From the NCBI RefSeq assembly GCF_028583425.1, contig NC_072790.1, positions 154,374,397 to 154,438,396 on the forward strand: a stretch of DNA of 64,000 nucleotides, read 5' to 3'. Of the stretch, positions 55,815-64,000 are shown piece after piece. The position numbers and the translations under genes were made by a program. The notes beneath the pieces were generated by a model. The model had not been told where the DNA came from. It saw nothing but the letters and a program-made list of their open reading frames with translations, and made no database searches. Each line of letters starts with the position of its first letter. Positions within the stretch are counted from its first letter, which is position 1. Origin of the DNA: Eublepharis macularius. Lineage: Eukaryota > Chordata > Lepidosauria > Squamata > Eublepharidae.

Positions 55815-57128
55815 ATGAAAAGGTCCCGATGGCAGGTCCCTAAAGAGCCCAAACCACCAGAGGTGAGAGAAAGAGGGGTCATACTGTTTATGCCTGTAAT
55901 GTTACTGAATCCAAAAAAGAGAACCCATGTCCAAGTGCAAACATTAAGAGATTCCAGATGTTCCTGGGACTTAATATCGCCAGCCCTGGTCACAAGACTA
56001 GGACTAGAAGTAATAAAACTCAAAGATCCTATACTATTTGAACAAATGGACAGGTCTAATATGACTCCTGCACCCTATAGAACTGAGCCTACCCTGACGG
56101 GCATGGGGAATCATTGGGAGAATAGAACATATTTAGTCAGTGATGTGGCCAAATACCCCTTGGTACTGGGAAGTCGTTGGCTGTGGGACCATGACCCATA
56201 CATCAAATGGTCCACTGGAATGGTGGTTTTTAAAGGAGATTGTTGTGCAAAACATACATGGACTAAAATGTGGGGACGGGAGGCACCCTCCCCGTAAGGA
56301 ACTGTGTTATTGACCGCTGAGGAGGAAAAAGCCATTCTCCCCAATACCTTGATTTAAAACAAGTGTTTGATGAAAAAGAAACTGATGAGCTTCCCCCTCA
56401 TAGAGGCACAGACTGTGCTACTGAACTAATTCCAGGGGGAAAGTTGCCTAAAAGAAAATTGTACTCTATGAGCCCAGCACAGAGAAAGGAACTGAGAGAG
56501 TTCATTGATAAAAACCTGGAGCGGGGATTCATCCGCCCTTCCAGCTCCACCCATGCCACACCTGTATTATTCTGCAAAAAGAAAGATGGGGAGCTGAGAC
56601 CGTGCATTGATTATCATGGAATAAACACTGTGTCCATGTCAAATGCTTACCCCCCCCCCTTTGATCAAAGACTTGCTCAGTGTGGTGGTACAAGGGAAAA
56701 AATTTTCATAGCTGGATTTAAAAGATGCTTACTTCTGGATCAGAAAACAGGAGAGGGATGAATGGAAAATGGCCTTCAATACCACAATGGGGCAGTTTGA
56801 ATATATTGTAATGCCTTTCGGCCTACAGGGGGCACCAAGTGTGTTTATGAATTTGATTAATGAAGTATTGCATAAGTACCTGTACGAAGGTGTGGTTGTT
56901 TACCTAGATGACATGTTGATTTATTCTCCTGATAAAGAATCCCATGTGGAATTGGTCAGAAAGGTACTGACCACTTTTAAAAAGCACAAGCTCCCAGTGA
57001 AATTGTCTAAACGTGAGTTCCATAAAGAGGAACTGGATTTTTTGGGGTACCAAGTCTCACATCAAGGACTAAAAATGGACCCGGCAAAAGTCCAAGCCGT
57101 AGTAGGGTGGGAACCCCCCCCAAACTAG
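55815..57128 (+). pseudogene. pol remnant: protease and part of reverse transcriptase
   Basis: The protease region has DSRCSWDLISPALVTRLGL near 55950-56010, where the active-site D-S-G is changed to D-S-R, and VLGSRWLWDHDP near 56165. RT motifs: GFIRPSSSTHATPVLFCKKK, RPCIDYHGIN, VMPFGLQGAP and YLDDMLIYS, in at least two frames. Homology ends at VGWEPPP near 57115. Inactive. Confidence 0.87.
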
Positions 57129-57875
57129 AAGTCAATTGCAGTCGTTTCTGCAAAGAAACACAAAGAAATGCAAAGAAAAAACCTAGTTAGTATACAAAGC
57201 CCCAAACCAAATGAGCTGCTCTTCCACTTTCAGTTAATTAGATCCAAGAGATTTTTTTGTTTAAAAATTCACTTGCACATCAATTTTTTGCATTTATTGA
57301 TCAAACACTATTAAACAGTGATGAAACAGGCAGTCAGCATTCTTAGCTCAACAGCCATAAAGCATCTGTTTTTCTTAAACAGTCAGTAATTAAAACTTCT
57401 TGCAATTGGTGCTTTATAAGTTGATGTTTTGTGTAATGATCCCTCAAACAAATTTAGATACATTGTGGGAGAATGACACTTACTGGACACATTCTGCTTT
57501 AAGCTAATACCTCCTTTAACATAATAATAAGTCTTAAGGTACAATTATCACCAGCTGTGCTGTCTTTTGCAATCCTTTACACAGATCATGTGGCATTTGT
57601 TAATTATGGACTCTTTGTATTTATCACTGTCCATGCTAATTGGCAAAAGTTTTCTAGGTTCTCAAGAAGAGGTATTTCCTTATTATATCATAGAAGAACC
57701 TTTTAACTAGGAAGATAGTAATTAAATTTTGAACATTTTACTTTTTAAAAGTTGTACTCATGAACTGTCAAAAGTCCTGGTTTATGGTGCATAAGATTCA
57801 GAAACTCAACAGCTGTGGTGGGAAGTAGGTGGGGAATTCATGCATTCCAGCCATGCCCACAATGTAACATGTGAT
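57129..57875. other. Unassigned AT-rich sequence
   Basis: No recognised repeat or gene. Possibly RGS7 intron. Confidence 0.35.
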
Positions 57876-58408
57876 GTGAGGATTAGAGAGGGGCATGAAC
57901 AGAAAAAAAACAATATGATGTTCATTGTTCATTGCCATCCATGAACAGCGACTCACAAACAACCACAAACATGGCCCTGTTCACAAACATGTTCGTGGTT
58001 GGCTGTTCGTGGGGGCCAGCAGGCTCTCCTCCAGCCATCATCCAAGTCAAGATCCCTACTGCACCACTCCCAGAAACCTTACCTGAGCAGGCAGCAGGAA
58101 AGGTACCAATAGTAATAGCTTGGCCCAGAGCCTGGCAGCAGCCCTGGAACTTGAAGGGGTAGATCCCTATCCCACCACACACAAAGAAAATTCAAGCTCC
58201 AATGCACTCTATCAAAATGCCAACAGCAACTCTCTCCCTCTGCACTGTCTGCAAACTAAGCAAGAGCTGGGGGTCCCCTCCCTTTGTTCCCTTGTAACAA
58301 ATTTGGAGCTCCACACTTGAAAGGAAGACCTGATTGTCAAGCTAAATTAGACTTAGATGGGGGTTTCCAGGGCAGCAGCAGGAGTTCAGGCAGCGTTCAG
58401 ACAATCCC

Positions 58409-59465
58409 TGTCAGGGCTTGTCACTGCTACCGCTGGGCAGAGCACCAGCTGGGCCAGCCCTGACATCAGAGGGGCACCAGGGATGCTGCAGGACCCTGCT
58501 CTGTGGAAGGAGAGGCGGTATACATCACCCTGATTCCCTCTCAATCCACTCGCTGGCCTGCTCAACCTGGTCTGCTTACCCTCTGCATCCTCCATCATCT
58601 CCTCCTCCCAGAACTCTCCTCCAAACCTCCACTCTTGCACTGCACTGCTCTCACTCCACACCATCACTCCTTACTCACACCCACCACCCCAGAGCTCTTC
58701 CCAGCCAGCTTTTATAGTGTTTCCTTTCTCCACCCCGCCCTCCTTCCAGGCTTGTTCCCTCTCCTGACTTGGCCCAGCTGTGCCTTCCCTCAGGTGTTTC
58801 CCTCCTATCACTAATCCCTTCTAGGCTTCTTTGCCTTGCTGGCAGGGTGGGGTTGAGTGTGAGCCATCCCCAGCTGAGGTCTCCTTGGCCTTGCTCACGA
58901 GGAGCTGCCCCAGCCAGCTTCTGTGCTGCTGAGCTTGCCTGGCCTTGCTCACGAGGAGCTGCCCCAGCCAGCTTCTGTGCTGCTGAGCTTGCCTGGCCTT
59001 GCTCATGAGGAGCTGCCCCAGCCAGCTTCTGGGCTGCCTGCTCATTGACGCTGGGCGGGGCTATCCATTTCCTCCCCCAGAATGCCTGTGGCAGCTCCAC
59101 CTGGAAGGGTTTGGCTCCTAGCAACTCCTGAGCCAGGCTGCTGTCCTCTAGCCAGGGTGTGGCTCTGGGCTGTAGTGGCTGCTTCTCCTCCTTAGCTGGT
59201 AAGGGCTGTTTGGGCTGCTGCTGGGTCCCTATTCCCCCTGCCTTGGCCCTTTTCCTCTGGCCTGCTTAGTCCCCTCTCTTCTCCCTGGAGGGTGGGACTG
59301 GCTGGTCTCTCCCTGCTCCCTCCAGCCCTCTGAGGCTTTGGCCTTTTGCTCCTTCCCCCTGGAGTGGGCAGGTTCTGGACCTGGTTGCTGGCTGGGGTGG
59401 TAGGGCCACTGCCACCCACTGCTCCCTCCTGGCAAGTCTGGGGGCTGGGACGCAGACCCTGGACA
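58409..59465 (-). repeat. Solo LTR related to the GMR1-type element (minus)
   Basis: On the minus strand it starts TGTCCAGGGTCTGCGTCCC and ends AGCCCTGACA, like the LTRs at 4675 and 9255, with many substitutions and some length changes. A TATA-like TATAAAAGCTGG is retained. Flanks ATCCC and ATCTA match only partly. It shows that the family has been active more than once. Confidence 0.88.
58889..59038 (-). repeat. 54-bp tandem repeat, nearly three units, inside the solo LTR
   Basis: Units start at 58889, 58943 and 58997 (CCTTGCTCACGAGGAGCTGC on the plus strand). The third is partial and slightly different. The complete LTRs at 4675 and 9255 do not show this regular triplication. Confidence 0.92.
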
Positions 59466-59859
59466 ATCTAAGTTGTCCCTTGTCTAAGTTGCCAAGGGAA
59501 TTGATTGCAGGTGCCAGACTGTCTGGCTTGAGGAACAGCAACAAACAGCAATGAACGAGGCTTGCAACGACCACCTGTTCATTTAGAATGGGGCCTCACG
59601 AACAGCTTGTTCGTGAACAGCAGATTGGGCTGTTTGTGGCCTTTTTTTGTTTGTATTGCTGTTCGTGCCCATCTCTAGTGAGGACATGCATGATTTGCAC
59701 AATCTTTTCTAGAAGAGGAAGGATCATGTGACCTGTCTGTGTAGATTGCCATATTAAACTTTGAGGTGTTGAGTCTCCATGCTCTCCCACTATGCTGATG
59801 TAGAAGCAATAGTTGTATGAACTGGTCCTTCTTAGAGTACCCACCACAAATAACACCAT

Positions 59860-60460
59860 TTTATGTGATGCTGATCTTCAAACAATTCAAATGAGTAGTC
59901 CACTTAAGGAAATTAATCATCTAAACCACACACTTCAAGCAAATGGCTACTCTAGAAATGAAATCAGAAGAGCAAGTAAACCAAGGACAAATCAAACAAC
60001 TAAGGAAAAACAGTCTGCCACAGAAAAAGTGTTTTTGCCATATATCAAAGGAATCACTGATCAGATGGGAAAGCTTATAAAAAAGCACAGCCTACAAACA
60101 GTATTCAGAACCACCAGAAAAATACAACAGATGCTACATTCAGCAAAAGACAGTAGAGACCCCTCACCCCTGCAGGAGTATACCACATACCCTGCAGCTA
60201 TGGACAAGTTTACATCGGGACCACACAGCGTAGCACCCAGACAAGAATAAAAGAACATGAAAGACACTGCAGACTTGGCCATCCTGAAAAATCAGCAGTG
60301 GCTGAACATAGCCTAACTCAAACACAGTATCCTATTCCAGGACACTAAAATACTGGACAACACTTCTAACTACTTTGTCAGATTGCACAGAGAAGCCATT
60401 GAAATTCATAAGCATAAACACAATTTTAATAGGAAAGAAGAGACTTTAAGAATGAATAGA
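59860..60460 (+). pseudogene. PLE GIY-YIG endonuclease remnant, frameshifted
   Basis: The frame 59813-60250 carries NHLNHTLQANGYSRNEIRRA and VFLPYIKGITDQMGKLIKKH. The GIY-YIG motif itself (GVYHIPCSYGQVYIGTT, from about 60174) is in another frame, followed by TRIKEHERHC with the usual Arg and RLGHPEKSAVAEHS. One shift lies near 60160-60175, and stops follow. Inactive. Confidence 0.83.
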
Positions 60461-60732
60461 GCATGGCTTCCAGCCCTGCAAAACACCAGGCTAACGAAAT
60501 ACTCCACATCCCACAATAGCCCTGCAGATAAGATTAGCATATCAAGCACCAATCCATATGCAAAAGAACTTCCTCAGGATACAGTAACGCCTCCCTCCAT
60601 TAGCATTCCACACCCTGGGAAACTCCTACAGGATGACTCAGCCCAAACCCACTTTCCTGAGTAGATATAAATTACCTGCCAACATCTTCTCCACATTGTA
60701 ACACTGAGAGATCTCTGTCTTTTGGTGCTACA

Positions 60733-60773
60733 CCTCTGAAGATGCCAGCCACAGCTGCTGGCGAAACGTCAGG
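60733..60773 (+). ncRNA. Hammerhead ribozyme motif of the larger PLE copy
   Basis: CTGAAGA at 60736-60742, stem II GCCAGC/GCTGGC, GAAA at 60763-60766, CGTC at 60767-60770, stem I CCT/AGG. All conserved core bases are present, and stem II is fully paired. Confidence 0.75.
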
Positions 60774-60954
60774 AACTACAATGCCAAGATCACGGCTATA
60801 CAGCCTGGAAAATCCACAACCACCTAAAATATTTCTTTTTTACCCAGGCTTTTCATTAAGTGGTTCCATCTTTTAGTTGTCTTTATAGTCGGTGTCTAGC
60901 TTGAAGACTATTTTATGAATACTAATTGAGGCTGCTCAATATTACTTTATGATA

Positions 60955-61100
60955 GCTTCTGGTTTGTTTTGTATGGTTTATTATTGATAATACTTATGTT
61001 GTTTTTATGATTTTATAGAATTAGTTATACTTTGAGAGCTGCCTCAAGATGGTGTCTGGAAAGGTAGTGTATACATTTTTTAAATAAGTAATAATCAATA
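60955..61100 (+). mobile_element. L2-like LINE 3' tail (tentative)
   Basis: GAGAGCTGCCTCAAGATGGT followed by a GTATACATTTTTTAAATAAG tail resembles the 3' end of L2-like LINEs. Short and uncertain. Confidence 0.45.
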
Positions 61101-63009
61101 ATCCCCCTTACCTAAAAAAAGTAATAGGAACTACTTAATATGACTCTGTTCAGTAATCCATCTAATATCAGATGGATTGTAGACCGACTGCTAACCCATA
61201 TCTTGTATTTTTCTGTGTTGATCATCACCAATCTGCTTTGCTTCTTGGGAGAGGCATTTTACTGTGCCAGTAGCATGACTCACATCCCCATCCTTTTTTT
61301 CTGATCAGCTGTGCTCAAGAAATAGACCTCACAAAAGGAAATGTTCACATTTCTGCTTAAAGGCAAGTAGTTATTTTCATCCCTCAAAATACATGAAGAT
61401 GATGTTAAAGCAATTTGACATTCTTTGTTGAGAAGCAAGAAATCTTAAAAGTATGACAGGACCAAACAAGGAAATCTATTATTTTCCCCTCTAACATTTA
61501 CACAGCATGCTGTAAAGATAAAGATTCCTGACAGTCGGTAGTCTCTTCTACAGCTGTCTTTTGCCATGGTATTTGCTACTCTATTAGCTAATAGAGTAGA
61601 TGGTTTGGGATAGAAGGGCTTTAAAATCTGGTGGTTTTAGCTGTTTAATTGTATATGAATTTGATTGGGATAAACTTTACTTGTCCCTTTCTCTAGACTG
61701 GTGCTCTCTCATACATTTTACTAGAGTCACTGGTTTTGCCTGGGAAAGAACAAGGCCTTATTATTAATATCCTTTTGTGGGAAAACAAATAAGGCATTTA
61801 AAATGGCCAATATAATTCTTGCCAAGGTTCTGCACAATATTCTATGCTAGTTAACCCTTTCAGCCTGCTTGCAATAAAATGTCAAGATGATATCTGGATA
61901 TGTGACAGCATTTTAGCAAGAGTCACCCAACTCATTTATAACTGGCCTATAAAATGGTGGAGAAATTGATCCTGCAGATATTGTAGATAAATTTTAAGGG
62001 AGACATTTTTTTCTATTGCTAATAATATAAAAACTGAATTTTTAAAAAGAGAAATAATAATAATAATAATACCTTGAAAATCTTTAAAACTGAACTGACA
62101 TCTGTTTCTAACTCCTCATTCATGGACCAGGATAAAGATTTTTTCCTGATTACTCATTTTTTTGCATTCATATTCAACCTTGTATTTACCAAGCCATTTT
62201 TTTTTTGTTCACTTGCTCTTAAAAAGTTAACCTTGCAGTGGGCAGGACTGATCTGATACTGCTGCTGAACTTGCAATAGATTCTAGAAGTTTTGGAGCAT
62301 TGATAGCTGTTGTGCCTTTAATTCCTAAAGGTTACACGCTGTTTTACACAGACATTAAGTATAAGTCTGAATTGACTTAAAATGCAAGACCAGATCTTAA
62401 ATCCTCCTGACCAACATTTCATTCATTCTTTTTAGTACAACTAATTATTACAGAGGTTGGTGATAATGGTATGTATTCAACCATCCATGGACTTTATTGA
62501 GCAGGAAGTTTTCACCTTCTCTTCCTGCTGCAGCTGAATGAGTGCCCCTCCCCAATTTTGTTCCTGAGGATCAATGGATTCTGGGGGTAAACAGGGAGCA
62601 AAGTGAGGTCTGGAGTGAATCATCAACATTTTTCTACATGGTTCCATCAGAGGAACTGCATGGTTGGCTACATGATGGCTTAAAGTTTCTTGAACGGTAC
62701 AAAGCAGTTTGTAACGGGAGATTATTTAAACTCACATACTTATGATTCTGAAAAGAATGATAGTACATAATCAGTAGATATAATAGTACTGGCATTACTC
62801 TGCATGATGACTTATTAAGAAGTTGGTTAAGATGAAGACCGAAGGCAAATTGCAATCCCAGCTGTTTCATTACCACGCCATGGGAAGTGAATCAGGGCTA
62901 TTACTTTTTTAACAGGAACACAAAAAATGGTTTGAGTATAGCTAAACAGTCAAAATATGAAGACTGAAAATATGTTTGCAAACATGATTAATGTACTGGC
63001 CAGAGAAAC
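61101..63009. other. Unassigned AT-rich sequence
   Basis: No exon of RGS7, RNA gene or named repeat recognised. A short AAT run at about 62055-62072. Confidence 0.35.
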
Positions 63010-63015
63010 CCAGCT

Positions 63016-63066
63016 CATACATACATACGTACATACATATATTCATACATACATACATACATACAA
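63016..63066. repeat. CATA tetranucleotide microsatellite, interrupted
   Basis: CATA units with point changes (CGTACATA, TATTCATA). Confidence 0.92.
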
Positions 63067-63143
63067 AGAGTGAAGAGTAGACTTCATAACATTTGTCCCA
63101 TAACCCCTGCAGAATCTGAATCAACAGAATAATTTGGACAGAC

Positions 63144-63368
63144 AGCATGGTGTAGAGGTTACACTGTTGGACAAAGATCTGAGAGATCTGAGTTCAAATC
63201 CCCACTTAGCCATGGAAGCTTCTCAGGTGATCTTGGGCCAGTCACACACTCGCAGCTTAATCTACCTTATACGATTGTTGTGAGGATAAAATGGAGAGGA
63301 GGGGAATAATATAAACTACTTTGGGTCTCCATTGGGAAGAAAGGCAGGATATAAATGAAATAAAATAA
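63144..63368 (+). mobile_element. tRNA-derived SINE (plus)
   Basis: Head AGCATGGTGTAGAGGTTACA and GAGTTCAAATCCCCACTTAG, middle TCTTGGGCCAGTCACACACT, tail AAGAAAGGCAGGATATAAAT with an A-rich end. Plus-strand member of the family at 1962, 15862, 24046 and 37192. Confidence 0.88.
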
Positions 63369-64000
63369 TCTGAAGAGGAGTTGGAATCACAAGGACCCTT
63401 GTATTGCAGCAGGGAGCATCCTTTAGCCCCCAGTATTGGTTGCAGCTAAAAGGAGTCCTCATCCTCTGAGGAGCTCTGAGAAACCCACTAGAGTACAACT
63501 GGCCCTGATGAATCCTCGCCAATACTTAAGCTTCCCCCCACACAGAAACACTCAGGATGATTATTATCATAATCCCACAAAAAATGAGTCAAGAAGTTCT
63601 AGATGGAAGGGACAATGGAAGGCATTCCTGGTCTTAGTTCTGCTTCCAAGGAAAGGCTGGAGCTGCACATTCAAGAATAAAGACTTTCAGTTGCTGCTTG
63701 GACTTTGTGAGTACGCAACATCATTTGCTAACCAGCTCTAGTTTTGCCTCAGTATTAATTACTTGATTGGACAGCTCCCCTGCTAGTTCTGCAAACCTGA
63801 TTTGGATTCTGCTGCTTGTTCATATGCACAGCTCCTTTGCATCTCTGACAGACAGAACTCTAAGCCTCATAGTGTCATTATTGGTGAGAATTGGTGTGAC
63901 GGAATAGCCATCTGTAATTAGTGCTTCCAAGTGACCCGCTTAGCCCAACAACAAAAATACTGGAGCCAAGACGTTGTGATAAAGTGCAGATGGTGTATTT
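63369..64000. other. Unassigned sequence to the window end
   Basis: No exon, RNA gene or repeat recognised. Confidence 0.35.

Larger units (their letters stand above)
52441..57128 (+). mobile_element. Decayed sushi/Mart-like Ty3/gypsy element lacking its 3' end
   Basis: Has a 5' LTR, a long gag region, protease and the first part of reverse transcriptase. The sequence stops resembling the family near 57128, shortly after the RT palm, with no RNase H, integrase or 3' LTR. Many stops and shifts show that it is old. A solo LTR of the same family is at 16408-16908. Confidence 0.88.
57884..59677. mobile_element. hAT-type non-autonomous element containing a solo LTR
   Basis: Ends TAGAGAGGGGCATGAACAG and the complement of TAGAGATGGGCACGAACAG, with target duplication GTGAGGAT (57876-57883) and GTGAGGAC (59678-59685), one mismatch. 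Near the ends are GTTCGTG/CACGAAC inverted blocks. Bases 58409-59465 are a later LTR insertion. Confidence 0.9.
59860..60838 (+). mobile_element. Penelope-like element, 3' part with GIY-YIG region and hammerhead
   Basis: Starts within the RT-endonuclease linker (KEINHLNHTLQANGYS), continues through the GIY-YIG endonuclease remnant and a C-terminal tail to the terminal repeat with the hammerhead, and ends near CACAACCACC. The right part aligns with 11828-12210 and 32448-32592. 5'-truncated, so RT is missing. Confidence 0.87.

Noticed and set aside
53076-57128. Possible infectious endogenous retrovirus
   Set aside because: The motifs are Ty3/gypsy in type, no envelope region is visible, and the frames are broken. 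It is treated as a decayed LTR retrotransposon.
50300-64000. Search for the upstream RGS7 exon ending in text like DVHRPV
   Set aside because: No matching minus-strand text with splice sites was seen, so the exon is presumably beyond the window.
1-64000. CRISPR arrays, operons, bacterial-type origins or phage genes
   Set aside because: The sequence is vertebrate nuclear DNA. The direct repeats are microsatellites, a minisatellite and transposon-internal repeats, with no regular spacer structure.

Overview
The window looks like nuclear DNA of a squamate reptile, probably a lizard. Neither the species nor the chromosome can be read from the sequence. The grounds are split vertebrate exons and a repeat mixture typical of lizards: several tRNA-derived SINEs, a 5S-rRNA-derived SINE, CR1 and L1 LINE pieces, Penelope-like elements (PLEs), many short hAT transposons and two kinds of Ty3/gypsy LTR element.

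The one host gene is RGS7 on the minus strand, a regulator of G-protein signalling of the R7 family. Nine consecutive coding exons lie between 50275 and 25213, plus an alternative last exon at 18100-18050. They encode the end of the linker after the DEP/DHEX region, the whole GGL domain that binds Gbeta5, the whole RGS domain and two alternative C-termini. All reading phases fit, and every boundary has a GT donor and an AG acceptor. The DEP/DHEX exons and the promoter must lie beyond 64000.

1-17400 is the 3' flank of RGS7 and is mostly transposons. A hAT-derived minisatellite (284-1455) is followed by SINEs and then by a complete 5.6-kb Ty3/gypsy element (4675-10300). That element has identical 1046-bp LTRs and a 5-bp target duplication. 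It carries one long pol frame in the unusual order protease-integrase-reverse transcriptase-RNase H, the order described for GMR1-type elements, and almost no gag. A hAT element with perfect ends (10332-11110) and a short PLE copy (11828-12210) follow.

17400-50300 holds the RGS7 exons and their introns, which contain SINEs, hAT elements, a 3.5-kb CR1-type LINE inserted into a SINE (32889-36383) and a 145-bp hammerhead-ribozyme PLE copy (about 32448-32592) with a 16-bp duplication.

50500-64000 is an intron or the upstream part of RGS7. It holds a hAT element interrupted by an L1 tail, a decayed sushi/Mart-like gypsy element that lacks its 3' end (52441-57128), a hAT element containing a solo LTR related to the GMR1-type element (57884-59677), and the 3' part of a PLE with a GIY-YIG endonuclease remnant and a hammerhead motif (59860-60838).

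Family names come from recognising motifs and end structures from memory. No database search was run.
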